A DNA stretch of 64,000 nucleotides from contig NC_087062.1 in assembly GCF_963678635.1 (NCBI RefSeq), positions 7,368,193 through 7,432,192 of the forward strand. Direction: 5' to 3'. Position 1 is the first letter of the stretch. Each line of letters begins with the position of its first letter. Positions 13,100 to 25,460 of this stretch are shown piece after piece. The stretch comes from Symsagittifera roscoffensis (taxonomy: Eukaryota; Xenacoelomorpha; Acoela; Convolutidae). The notes under the pieces were generated by a model. That model did not search any database, was not told the DNA's origin, and saw only the letters and a list, made by a program, of their open reading frames with translations. Made by a program: the position numbers and the translations under genes.

Positions 13100-16000
13100 A
13101 TTTTGACGAGGTTATTATGTGGGAAGATACCTTTGGCACTATAACTGCACAATATTCGATTCCTAAATGGAACATCAAGTTGAAATTTAATGATGCCTCC
13201 AAATACTGCAAGGACCACGGAGGGTATTTCGGACAGTCAGCTGACCTCGCCATAGGTTTCACTTCTGAAGAGATCGATTTTTTGCTTGATCAGGACTACT
13301 ACAGGTTTGGCTTACTTTCTGATTTTTAAATAATAATAAAAAAAATGAAGTTGATCTAATTAAGTGAGATTTTACAATCCGGAATTTCACAAAGTAAGTT
13401 TTTTGGAGTTGTTATGCTTTGGCGCCAATAAAATTGTTTTAGCGGTTGGTCTTAGATTGTTTTTTAAAGATGCAGCCGGTTGCATTGCAAGAAACATAAA
13501 AATTCGACCATAGTTTTCTATTTTGTCTGCACACACTTCACACTTTTCAAAAATCTCTTTGGAATCCGATTCACGGCTGAAAAGACTTCAATATGATACA
13601 ACAGAAACAAACAAAAATTAAATAGTTGTTTCTATCTAAGTATAATTTCATGCGTCTCACAACAGGAGCTCGTGGCGCCCCCATCTCGGAATGACGAGAA
13701 CTGAAGCGAACTCAAAAGCCATGACCACAGTAGAATTTGGAATCATGAACGAAGGTCGCAAAATAGAACTAGATATGAATTTCGACCACTGGAAACAAGG
13801 GGAGCCAAAATATGATCCTGGCTATGATTATGCCTGTCTGGATATCAAAACCAGCGAGCGTAAATCGTGCAAACAAGGTGCCAGAAACTTCTTCTGCGCA
13901 AAGTATTTAAAGTTTGAAGCCTTCACGACTTTCGTGGATATCACATGTTAGTTGGTTATATATACTTCTTGTCGTTATCTTGATAAGCGTTCACAAGTAA
14001 AACCTCACTCCTTAAAGTTATTGATTGAAGTTAATGGCTTTATTTTTCAACTGAATGCCCAGTGTTTTGAACTAGGAAAGTATTGTATCTTGGCTTATCC
14101 AAGTATCGCAGATATCTTGACAAGATCTGGCAAGACCTTGAGAGGATATCCATGAAACTTGGCAAGATCTTGGACAAGCGCCATGAACAAGTGACATCTT
14201 AACCATGACCAAACATGCGTAGAAAATTAATTTTCGCATTTTTCACAATCCAAGTTCTTGCCACGGTGACTTGATCTGAACATTTTGAAGAGCATAATTA
14301 ACTGTTACCACCAGTTAGGTTTTGAAACTAAACTTGGTTTCTCAACGTTCTTTTAGCGCCGATTCGCTAGCTCTGATGCCTACAACTCTGTTTTTTTCAC
14401 TGATGTTTTTTTCCTGCAAAGATGATTGTTAATATTGCCCAGATCCTTGAAAAATCTTGCGAAGATCATACTGAAGGTTCCAAGTGTTATGGCTATCTTG
14501 ACAAATAATTTGGATATCTATACGATGGAAACTATTACGCTAATCAGAAGTGCAAAAAGTTCCATCATATAACATTCTCTAAACTCAAAAAGATTCGAGA
14601 TCACGAAACATTCCTATTTTTTTAAATAAAACTTGGATTTTTTTTTGCTTGTTTTGATTTTATTCTGTTTCCTATTTAGTATAAGCAAAATAAGGTAGTA
14701 TACCATCATTTCCTTAAAATAACAAGTCATTCGGTAACACTTAACATAATTCACTTTACAAGTTGCCTTAGGCTGACAACATAATCTGTGTTTAGTTGAA
14801 AAGGGCTTCTTCAGATTTACCGATGGCGTCTCAATTGTGGTCGAAGCTTACATCGAGAAGCAGAACTTGACTTTCGACGATGCCAGGAACTACTGCGCCG
14901 GCAGAAGAGGTTGGGGCTATGATCTAGCGGTCGGTTTCAATCTGGCTGAATTGCACGCTTTGACCAAGGCGGCCAAACAAAATGAGATGCAAGAAGGTAC
15001 AGATATGATAAATGAATCCCTAAAATATAAATTGCTCTTCCAGTTGTGTAAGAATACAGAATCAAAATTAAAAGTTGGCGACAATAAGTCGTTGTTTCAT
15101 TGGTTGTTTTTCGACGAGCAAAAGCAACTAAAAAGCAAGTCATTTTTACAATACGGAAGCAGTAGGGTTCGAAAAAACTTTGACACTTCGAAAAAACTTT
15201 TACACGGTCATTGAATTGAGAACAGCATCAATCTGTTAGCAGAAAATAAATCCGATTTAGCTCCATATAAAGCGCTGTAGCGGAACAAGCAAGAAATTGA
15301 TGATTTTTAATTGTTGGAAAAATAAACTTCAGAATTTTAACTTCAGAAAAATTGAGCTCCGACCGACTACCAAAAGCAATCAATATTTTTTTTGATTTTT
15401 TTTGTTTATTTTTAATCACTTCACTTAGATTACTGGGTGTACACTTATTTTGTCCCTCTGAATCGTAGAGGCAGATTTATGTGGGGCAATAAATGTGGGG
15501 CAAAATAAATGTGGGGCAAAATAAATGTGGGGCAAAATCTGGGTTTAACCGCGTCTTTTTTCAAAATTCCATGCTGTAGTAACTAGCTAATGAGCAGAAA
15601 CATCAACTGCAAAATATAAATCAACTGTGATTTTGAGTTTTTAACGTATAGTCACAAGTTGAGTGAGTTTGTTTTTTTATATCTCTCCGGATCTGTTAAA
15701 TAATGATTGTATTTGCAAAAAGATCCCTTTCTGGGGTTGTATCGAGGACCTCAGCGATTCGTGTTCTATTCGGTGCAGCGAGACGTGGCCTTTTCGGCCA
15801 TGTGGGCGCCGTGGGAGCCCGAGAAGAGGACGGAAACAGGTACAAGTGCGAGAGAGGGGTCCCAAATTACACTAATTTTAAGCAAACACAGCATTTAACA
15901 AAATTAAAATGCAGCGGCTGGTCATTTCACAGTTTTTTTTCGCAGTAACTAACCTGCCTCATTTGTGATTACATATTCCATATATTAATTGATATCACCA

Positions 16001-18553
16001 AAAAAACTAAATTGAACAACTTTGAGGCAGTCATTTACATAAGGTACCCGGTTAGTTTCTCACGATGACCCCTCTATCGCACTTGTACCCGGAAACAGAC
16101 ATATACGGCTGTCTGAGTTCGCTCTATCAGGCCAGAGGAGACTGTGAGGATAGTGAGCAGCCATTCATTTGTGCCGCTTACATCATAACACCAGCAGAAT
16201 ATGGAAGTAAGTGTAATTATTAATTATTAATCGGCGTTTCTGCAATTCGCAGAGAATCTATGAAAGGCTTTACAGCCTAACTAAGAATAATCCGTGGAAT
16301 AGTGGCTCTTTTTTAAATAATGTATAGAGTAGTGGCTTTTTTTCCAGTTTCCTTACCACGTTATCTAGAATTGCGACATAAAAATTTCAAAAAATTGCTC
16401 ACTACATTTTGTATTTGAGAACTGTTGTTCAAATTAGTTATAAGTTTTTTTATTTCCTCTGACAAGTTTTATTTCAGTTAAAAATATTAAACAGGCTTCC
16501 AAAATTCTAAAATTCGATTAAAAATCAACATGGTAGCTAAAAATAACCGTTAATCTCACAAGTGACTAAAAACTGAAGGGAAAAGGCACAAGTCCACTAC
16601 GCTTACAGTTGTTTTCGGCAATCAATCCTAAACTCTATCATAAGTTTAAAAATCAGCCTGCACTCTCAGTGTATACAAAGCTGATTTGAATTATCCGGAC
16701 AAAATGAACAAAACTAGAATTTTCAAACACCTTTCTCTCAAATTGGGTTAAAATTGGACAAAAAGTGAAGAGAACAAAATTTGATTAGAACTTCATCAAA
16801 ATTAATATGGTGCAATTTTTTCACCAAAACTCACAACCAAAATTTTACCCCAAAAATGGGTTATTTTGTTTTTTTTTCAATTAATCAAGAATTACGCTGA
16901 AACTACTCTGTTAATTGATGAGAAATATATATAACAAGAAACCTCTTACACAGCCCAACAAAGTTCTAGAAAAGTTAATTCTCCAAAGATATAAGGGAAA
17001 ATATTGATAGTCAAGAAAGGTGACTTTTACTATATAAAACCCAAAATCTTTGAATAAAAACAAATTTTAAACAGTTTACTCAATTTTTTGGAGATTTAAC
17101 TCTCCTAGAGCTTTGTTGTGCTGTGTAAGAGGCTTCTTGTGGTATCTATTTCTTATCAATTAACAAAGTAGTTTCAGCGTAATTCTTGATTAGTTGAAAA
17201 TAGCCAAAATGAGCCATTTTTGGGGTAAAATTTTGGTTGACAATTTTGGAGAACAAAATTGCACCATATTAATTCTGATGAACTTCTAAGCAACTTTTTT
17301 CCTCTTCACTTTTTGTCTAATCTTGACCCAAATTGAGAACAACGCGTTTAAAAATTCAAGTTTTGTCCGGACAATTTAAATCAGCACTGTATGCCAAGTT
17401 CCCAGCACAAATGATATAGCAGATTGGGTACTGCGACAATTCGTAACAAGACTGCTTGTATATCAGGGTAACCCTCAACGTTTTGACTGTCCTTTAATTC
17501 ATATCGAATAGTTTTTGGGAAAAGAAAAAATTGAAAACCAATACATTTTGGACAAAATCTAAGTGTAAAATTTTGAGTCGTACGAAATTATTACGACCAA
17601 GTAGCTAGCCTCAATTCAATTTGGAACGATTTTCTTGTGCGGTATAATCCGCCACGCATAAATAATTCGCGTTACGCTCCCAGCATTATGAATAAACTGT
17701 TCAAAGCGCGCATAATATAGTCCAGAACATAGCAAATTTGGCAATTTTCAAACCCCCAGAACCTTACAAAAAATCATCGGAGGTGAAATATCTTTTTACA
17801 TTTAAACTCAGGAAGTCGATATCTTCAATGGGGTATAAACTTTTGTTGAAAATTAATATTTCGATCGGTAAAAATTGAGTGATTAAAAAAACCCACGCCG
17901 AGCATAAATATTACGTTTTTGACATTGGCAAGAAATATACGCTTGCTCCGCCGCCCTTACATCTGACACGAGAGGAATAGTGCGCGTGAATCAGTGTTCT
18001 CCGCTAAATCTTTTAGTACGCTTGTTCTGAATGTTCACCTGTTACGAACTGTCGCCTGGTACAAATTGTCACCTCAGGGGCAGATTAATGAGAAAAAAGT
18101 CTCTTAAATTGGGACAAACCACTGCAAAGCTTCAAAATTGCAGGAAATTGAAGCTCCGATCCCCTTATCTAGCTAATGTAATACAAAAAAAATATCTCAA
18201 GAAGTGGATTTTTCTCTAGATTGATTTTTTTCAAAAATTTAGTTGTGAATTAAGGTACTGGCAAAGTCAAAGTTGACTGGGAAGATGCAGAGCCTTTTGC
18301 GAGAAAACCCAAACCAAGGGCCCGCAGTGCTCTTGATATAATCTCATCTTCAGGAGAAGAAAAGGAGTCAGAGGCTGCAATCTACTCAAAAGGAGTTTAT
18401 GACTCCGTCTTCAACTCACTGCTGACCTTCATTCTAGTTATAGGACTGCTTCTGCTTATTATAACCTGTATGGTTTGGACTAACCTTGCCGCTACTGTCA
18501 TGGTTCTAACTAATTCTGATTTAAAGAAATTTTACGACAGAAATTCACAATAA
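13100..18553 (+). CDS. Single-pass membrane protein with two C-type lectin-like domains (5' incomplete)
   Basis: Six exons fit with consistent phases: 13100-13304, 13666-13946, 14796-14996, 15723-15839, 16099-16206 and 18255-18553 (stop TAA 18551-18553). Exons 1-2 form lectin domain 1, with FNDASKYC early, then FDHWKQGEPK and a C-terminal FFCAKYL. Exons 3-5 form domain 2, with FDDARNYC, an FLGL core, WAPWEPEK, YGCLSS and QPFICAAY. These are the conserved cysteines and the W-x-x-GEP/WEP signature of the C-type lectin fold. The canonical EPN/QPD and WND calcium ligands are not clearly present, so carbohydrate binding is uncertain. The last exon encodes a charged stalk, a membrane segment (LLTFILVIGLLLLIITCMVW) and a short tail, placing the lectin domains outside the cell. 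Upstream exons with a signal peptide were not found. The donor at 13947 (GTTAGT) is the weakest junction. Confidence 0.85.
15473..15540 (+). repeat. Short tandem repeat, about 17-bp unit
   Basis: The unit AAATAAATGTGGGGCAA is repeated three to four times within the intron before lectin exon 4. It is a simple local expansion. Confidence 0.8.
15839..16089 (+). mobile_element. Introner: MITE-like DNA transposon serving as an intron
   Basis: A 251-bp insertion begins GGTACAAGTGCGAGAG and ends with its reverse complement. The inverted repeats are 23 bp (15839-15861 and 16067-16089) with one mismatch. It is flanked by an exact 8-bp direct repeat CGGAAACA (15831-15838 and 16090-16097). The spliced intron is 15840-16098: the donor GT lies in the left inverted repeat, and the acceptor AG lies in the right target copy plus the following G. 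Removing it leaves a single copy of the target and restores the lectin reading frame exactly (GAA ACA GAC ATA TAC). No transposase is encoded. The 8-bp duplication is like that of hAT-type or similar transposases and of reported introners. Confidence 0.92.
16674..17391. mobile_element. Foldback MITE with TA duplication, copy A
   Basis: The element runs from TACAAAGCTGATTT to ATCAGCACTGTA, with very long inverted arms. The left arm words (e.g. CCCCAAAAATGGGTTATTTTG, AGAAACCTCTTACACAGCCC) reappear in reverse complement in the right half (CATTTTTGGGGTAAAATTTT, TGTAAGAGGCTTCTTG). The ends and TA target resemble Tc1/mariner-type termini. It lies in the intron before the last lectin exon. A second copy lies at 31767-32443. 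Confidence 0.8.
17440..17925. repeat. Dispersed repeat family, copy 2
   Basis: The order of words matches the copy at the start of the window, including AACAAGACTGCTTGTATATC, AACCCCCAGAACCTTACAAAA and AAACCCACGCCGAGCA. The copies are diverged. It lies in the last intron of the lectin gene. No coding capacity. Confidence 0.55.
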
Positions 18554-18645
18554 TTTAGCCAGCCATGACTCGGACTAAACACGTGATCTCCGTTACGAAT
18601 CTGTTGCGAGATATATTGTTGCCACTCTGTTGTTGTTGATTATTT

Positions 18646-18651
18646 AATAAA
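18646..18651 (+). promoter_or_regulatory. Candidate polyadenylation signal of the lectin gene
   Basis: AATAAA lies 93 bases after the stop codon of the last lectin exon on the coding strand. Position and orientation fit, but no cleavage site can be shown from sequence. Confidence 0.5.
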
Positions 18652-21619
18652 TGATGTTAAACAGGTTTTGAAGATTTAAAAATCTACGAATTAAAAGACA
18701 ACGAATTAAATCTACGAACTAAAAATGCAAGCCTGTTGCTGTTCACGATACTAGCACGCAATGTTTCTAAAGCTTTTATAATTACAAAAAATCGCAAGGA
18801 AAACGGTGAAAAAACAATTTTCGTACTTTTTTTGAAGACGGGGCAAGACAATATGTGAAACAAAAAGTTATCAAAACTTTAAACTACTTGTCGTTCACCT
18901 TTAAATAAGGAAGCAAATATCAGGGCAAAACAATATGGTGTAAACATTGGGCACCCATCTTCCTTTTTTCAAGATTTATAATGAGCGCAGTGGAGACACC
19001 TGTATAGGTCGTGATGTTTCATTTTGTTTCAGTAGAAAACATTAAAATTGTTTCGACTCAAACTCGATTTTTCCCGCTGTTAATTTGATTTCTTTGCTCA
19101 TTTTTTGTTAAAAGGAAGGCAAACTCTGTAATCGAACAGCAAAAGTGTTAAGTCACAAAAAACTTAATTGACTTGTTTCATAAGTGGAACTTAATTTTTA
19201 GATTTGACAGCTGAATAACAGAATAACATATATCTCATGATACAGTTTTCTCGAATTGGGCTAAGTTGATAAAAAATTGCCTAAAAATTGTTCTTGATAT
19301 CGGAAGATCTTCAAGAGCATACAAATTTTTAGAATTTAACAATCGGATTTTTTCATTTAAAAAGTTTGTTTCCTAGCGTTCATTGTTGACATTTTTTCAA
19401 TAGGTGTTCACTTACACAAATTGGAGAATGAAAAAACCCAGGCTGCTTTAGTTTGATATTAAGCTTGTAGAGTTCCCATCAAAATTTTTTCACAGGCAGA
19501 TTGAGTTAAAAGTGCGGTAACTTCCCAAATGGCATAAAAACAAAGTATTTCCCAAACAGCATAAACAAATTTTTAAAAAAAGGTGTGAAAGAGTTGAGTC
19601 GTGGAACAGTAAACTCTTTCTAGATAATTTTCGCGCCTTACTTTGTTCACGTGTCGATATATTACTAATCACTAATCAATTTTTGGTTCAAACAAGTATC
19701 AGATTTTATAAAACGAGCCAAATTGAAAAAACTGGAACAGGGTTGGAATTTGTAGTATGACGGATACTTTTTTTTTAACAAAAAGAAGTTACAGCCGAAA
19801 ATGTTTTTTGGCGTTACACTGAAATTTATTGCCGCTCCAGATTGATTTGAAATGGATACTTTGTTAATTCATCCAACTTCAAATGTCTGACTATAATTGC
19901 TATGAAGATCTCATTTTAAAAACTAAAATTCTTTCGGAAAATTCTCAAAATCTACTGGAGTCAGTTGCCCAAAGTTACGGAAGTCGAGATGAATGAGTAG
20001 AAACAAAGCAGGGAAAAACAATTTTTTTGAAAATCAGCAGAGAGTACGGTATTGACATTTTTTCTAGAGTCTAACAATTGAAAGCGTGGCTCTTTTTCCT
20101 CCCCTCCCCCCCTCCCACCAGCAAATTTTTACATGTATATGTATTGACCACATTGTCCGATTGTTATGAAAATTTACATACAGACTAATAATTCCACGGC
20201 AAACATATTTGGTCTTCATACTCAACCTCGTAAAACCACTCGTTACACTAATAAGTTGAAACTGGCGTGAGGTGGGGGGAAAAGGAAAAAGTGCCGAAAG
20301 CTTTTTCACAGTGCAGAATATTTCTTTCTGATCGAACTTTTAAATCTTCACCAAAAATTTTTGTTAAAAATTTTTTTTCGGAGTATTTTGAGGAGAATTA
20401 ACAACTTCATTTGTTTAATGACTGCTTCAAATTAAAATGACAGAACATATCGCCGAATACTAGAAATATTATCAAGAAAACTTCAAAGACTGGACCTGCA
20501 ACTCAGTAGTTATTTTCGATTTCGAGCTTGGATAAAATGTGAGACACAACCCGTACAGCAAAAACAGGCTGTTTCTTTTCCGCCGAACCGAAATCTTTTG
20601 ATATTGCAGGAGCCCATGCAGTGTGAATATGCGTACCGGAAATCAATTCAAAGCATGTAAAAATTATCAACTAAGTTCTATAAAAACACATCTTCTACTT
20701 CCAGCCGAAAAGAAGGAAAACGACTTCTTGAAAATGAGACACCTTTGAGATATAAATCTATCATAACTTCCTCAAATTTGTAAGTCTTGTGTTTCAGGCT
20801 GCAAGGCAAACAGATGTTCCATCAGTTAGAGTTCGGAGATAATATTTTTGTTTATCCAAAGCTTTTTTGTCAAAAATTCAGGATTTGGGATTATTTGCAG
20901 CTTACAAAAATGACATTTGGGAATTTTAAATTTTATGAAATTTGGGAATTACACCATTTGAGACGTAATCAAAATTACATTCTCTAGAGTAAATCATACA
21001 CTGTCAATGAGCTCATTTGAAAAAAAGTATCAACCTAATGGATTCAGTTGGGTCTTTCTCGCCTCTACGATTCGATCTTTAAACCTCTTACTTAAATTTT
21101 TTCATTTTTTCGCGGTTTTTCTTCTTTTGGTGGCTTGACTTCCGATGAGCGCCTTAAGAACTACCGCATCTAGAAAACAAGGTCTACTACCGTGGAGACA
21201 AAAAATGAACTAAAAAGATTAAGCAAAAAATATTTGTTAGGTCTGATTGGCTCTCGAAATTTCTACCGATGTCGGAAGAGAGATCTATAAAGTATCTACA
21301 TTCTCTGCGCCATCAGGGCACTAAGGACACTAATTAAATACAGATTGATTAATAGGTTAATAATTGTCTTAAAAGTAAAATTTTAAACATAATTTATTGC
21401 GATACGTAACAAGAAAGCCTCTAAATCGGAAATAAATTTACAAAAAACAAAACTTGATCTATCAAAAAAAGTCTGATTTTGATACAAAAAACGGGTCAAG
21501 ACAACAGAATGTAAAATTAACAGCGGAAAAATTTTTTCAAGCAATAACAAAGCTAAAAATGCATTAGCAGAAACCCTTTAGGCTGAAAAAAACCAACAAG
21601 GTTCAGATTTTTAAAAAAG

Positions 21620-21960
21620 TTTCGAGATCCCACTCGCCCTCAAAATTTTATTTGGTCTTCAAATGAAACAATGTGAGGCCACTAAGCCGATGAAAAAAAG
21701 AAAAATCGAAAACTTATTAAGCTCAAAAAAATAACAAAAAACAACAAAGATTTTTAAAAAGTTTGGAGGTCCCACTCGCCCTCAAAATTTTATTTGGTCT
21801 TCAAATGAAACAATGTGAGGCCACTAAGCCGATGAAAGAAAAATCGAAAACTTATTAAGGTCAAAAAAAAACAACAATTTTAAAAAAGTTTGGAGGTCAC
21901 ACTCGCCCTCAAAATTTTATTTGCTCTTCAAATGAAACAATATGAGGCCACTTAGCCGAT
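21620..21960. repeat. Imperfect tandem repeat, three units of about 125-143 bp
   Basis: Each unit contains CACTCGCCCTCAAAATTTTA, a stretch ending ATGAAACAATGTGAGGCCAC, and TAAGCCGATG. Copies start near 21627, 21770 and 21893. The spacing differs because of A-rich indels between units. Confidence 0.85.
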
Positions 21961-22100
21961 GTACGATAAGCTGGAAACTTATTAAGCTGAAAAAAAAATG
22001 ACAAAAAACACCAAAGCCGCAAAAAATTCCAAAAAATTAGGACTACTAAAATATATTTAGTTATTGTGGCCCTAAAAACATACACCATCACATACAAAAT

Positions 22101-22200
22101 ATGAGACACAAAAAGTGGCCATTAAGCCGATATAATATAATCCGAAACCTATGAGCCACAAAAAGTGGCCATTAAGCCGATATAATATAATCCGAAACCT
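22101..22200. repeat. 50-bp tandem duplication, two copies
   Basis: The unit starting ATGAGACACAAAAAGTGGCC at 22101 is repeated from 22151 with one change, and ends TCCGAAACCT in both copies. It continues the theme TAAGCCGAT of the preceding array, so it is probably derived from it. Confidence 0.9.
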
Positions 22201-22361
22201 AATCCGAGCCAAAAAAGGAAAAGAAAAAATTGTTATCAAGAAAAACTAGAACTATCGATTCTTTAACTATTTGCAATCCGACAAAACTAAGCCGACAAAA
22301 CATAAGCAGATAAATAATTAGCCGACATATTTTTTTGAAACGGATTATTCAACTTTCAAAA

Positions 22362-22436
22362 AAGGCCTGTCAGGTTCGAACCCAGGATCTGACATTCCTG
22401 GCGTATTCCTTACCTCCAGACCAAGTGTGCCGGAGA
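22362..22436 (-). repeat. tRNA-like SINE head (copy 1)
   Basis: On the minus strand there is an A-box-like TGGTCTGGAGG followed, at tRNA-like spacing, by a B-box GGGTTCGAACC and then a T-run (CCTTTTTT). The acceptor arms do not pair, so this is a pol III promoter-bearing SINE relic rather than a functional tRNA gene. Confidence 0.55.
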
Positions 22437-22740
22437 GGCAAAGAAATTTCAATTCGTTATGGACTGAACCTATATTTACCATATCTTATTTCGACGATTC
22501 TGTGATCAAAGTTGTTACAAAAAAAGTCTAGTACCCACCTGCAATACTTTTGCTTGTCGCAGATGTAAAAATATAACAACAAAAAATCTTGTAACCCATT
22601 TATCACCGCCATTGATAATTTAGAGACTGGTATTCGAAAAGTTAGAATTAAGCAAAACTTTCGAAAACAGTCCGTGTTAAGTGCACTAAGTCGAGAACAA
22701 TTAAAAAAAACAGACCTTACCAGAAAAATTCTAATTTGAA

Positions 22741-22800
22741 ATAAGGTCCCTGGCGGGCTCGAACTCCACTCCATTCCTTTGGCGTCTCAAACAGGGGTAA
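22741..22800 (-). repeat. tRNA-like SINE head (copy 2, weak)
   Basis: On the minus strand GAGTTCGAGCCC resembles a B-box and is followed by CCAGGGACCTTATTT. The A-box is poor. Listed because of its similarity in layout to the other four tRNA-like copies. Confidence 0.35.
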
Positions 22801-24639
22801 AATCTCTACACGAAATGCGTTGAATTATTGAGGTAATTTGAAATTATAACATAGAAAAATTCTAGCACTCCATTTAAAATTATGTCATTTGACATTCTCC
22901 AGAAAATTATGTGACTTAAATTTAAAAGTTCTAAATGATTGAAACTGCATTTAGTTCCTTTCACTTTTTCAGCATCATTTGAAGAGTTGTTGCAGACAAG
23001 TTGCTTTGAAATAAGTGAATGCTAGCCCGCACCGTATCGCGGCGATGGGGGATATTTTTTGGGCTCGAATAGCTCTAATATTTTGAAATTTGAGAGGGAA
23101 ACGCGCGCTGAAAAATGGGAATTTTTCGTTCAAAATTTTTTAAAAACATCAATTTTGGCATTTACAAAAAGTTCTTCTACTCTCGCAACATTTTTGAGCT
23201 GGCCACTGTAATATCACTCTGCATTTGAAATCATCTACATAGACTTTAGCAGCTGACATACATTTAAATTGCATTTTCTCAAATTCGCTGTGACTTATCT
23301 AAGTGTTGCAACCAATATCTCTATGTATGCCAAGGTTAGAAATTCATTTTGTTTTACGCGGAAGTGATAAACGTAGAATTAAAAGAAACAATGATCTGCA
23401 ATTTCCAAGACTATTATTTTCAAAGGATTGATTTTCTTTCTCGAAGAAAGGTTTGGAGAGAATAAATCGAATGATAAAAAGACAGAAAGGCAGCCTTCAA
23501 ATTGATTTTAAAGGATGCTATAAACGGATATAAAAGATCAAAACACAGCCTCAAAAGAACTCAAACTTACTTCGTTATTCCGAAACATCGCGTTTTATCT
23601 AGTTGTAATTTTACGTTGATAACAAATCAATTGCATAAATCAATGCAGATACAAAGCTGAGCTTCATACCACTTGCAATCCGTCACAAACCTACCAAGGC
23701 AAGCTAGCCGACTAAAAAAGAAACAGAAACCACTGCGTCAAAAAAAATGTTTGAGAAATGTCTAGAAAAAACCCGATCTGTCAAAATTTTCGTACATTCG
23801 ACTGGATCAAAGTTTAATATGAGAAAAAAGTAGCGAAAAAGACAATTGCTAGGAGTAAATTATCATCGAAACACAAAATTTGCGCAGCGGTCAATGAACA
23901 AAGATTAATTGTGTTTAAGCTCATAGCCGAAAAAAAATTGTCGTAGCAAACTTGAGCTATAAAAAAGGGAACTTTCTAAGTCCCCATCCAGAGCACACGA
24001 ATAAACTTTTCTTTTCGCTCTTCAAACGAAGCAATATCACTTTTTTCTGCAGCAGGAGGGGCAAAGGCAATTTCAAAGCTCTAAGAACCTGTTACAAACA
24101 ATTTCATGGAGGCTAATAAACATATAGAACGATATTTCAGTTTCTTTTCATGCTGAAATTGATTTGCTTGAGTTTTGTTTTGTCAAATTGGGGCTATTTC
24201 ACCCTCGACGAGCCAACACAAAGTGCAGTGGCGTGAAGATTGCCTTAAGCTTTCAGTTTTAAAAATAGATTGGTTTTCATCAAGGGAATTTCAAGTACGG
24301 GTTGATCGATTTCCTAAAATGGAACCATTTTTATCAAAAAATACAAAAACTGAAGAGCTGCGCTGGAGTACCGAAAACACAAAGTAATTTTCAAGTATAA
24401 TTACAGCATAAATACAGCAAAAATTAGTCATTTGAGCGACTGGATGAACAGAAAATTATTTTCTTACTGGTAACTATCTTACTGCGCTCGAAGCTCGTAA
24501 AATATCAAAGATTTTTGAAGCTATAAGTTGACTTTTAGTGTCATTTCATTTTTGTGAGAGCTTAGTTTGCCAGCCAGTTTGTTTAAGAACTTCTCAAGAA
24601 TTTCAAAAGAACTAAAAGATCTTCAAATTGGACTAGCAT

Positions 24640-25460
24640 GTAACGCACCTCCGGTGCTTCCAATTTTTAACACTCATTAAAAACCGTATAAATTGGAAAT
24701 AAGATCTGCATCCTTTGAGCGTACTCTGACAGTACCCAATTACAGGGTTGGTAATTTCAAAAATGGTAAAAATTTTTTATTCATATTTTGAAAAACCATT
24801 AATTTATGAAAATTTCTATATCTAGGCTCTTTGAAAACCTTTAAATTAATGTCACATTTCGGAAACTAACAGCAATTGAGCAGACGCATTTGGAAGCAAG
24901 ATTTGCAGCTCCTAAGATTTCTTTCAGAGTACCCAACTATGGCGTTGGGAAATTCAAATTTTGAAAAACATCAAATTTAAGTTTTCAAAAAAGTTTGCAA
25001 ATGGGAGTACCCTGACTGACCCTCACTATAAAGATGGGAACTTTTTTATATCTTTTTTTTAATATAATTTTTTTTTAAATCTAATTTCTTTAAATATTAA
25101 AAAAAGACAAACGTCACATCTCAGAAACTAAGAGCAATTGAGCAATAGCAGTTGGTCGCACGATTTGCAACTTGGAACTCCTGAGAGTACCCTCACAGTA
25201 CCCAACTACAAGATTGGTAATTTCAAATCTTCTGAATTTTTTAAAATGTAAGTTTTCTAAAAATTAAAAGAAATCATAAAACACGTCATATCTCGAAAAC
25301 TACAAGGATTTGAGCAGTCATATTTGGAGGCAAGATTCGCAATCCTCAAAGAACTCTGACAACACCCAACTACATGCTTGGGAATTTCAAGGAATTGAGC
25401 ATTCATAATTGTAGGCCAAATTCGCAACTCTTGTGAGAACCCTGACAGCTTAAGCGTTAC
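24640..25460. repeat. Diverged tandem satellite, about 200-bp unit
   Basis: A recurring block reads roughly: gagcag.catttggagGCAAGATTTGCA, then ctctgacagTACCCAACTA, then GGTTGGGAATTTCAAA. It recurs near 24690, 24890, 25140, 25310 and 25400 with much divergence. No open frame is maintained. Confidence 0.65.
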
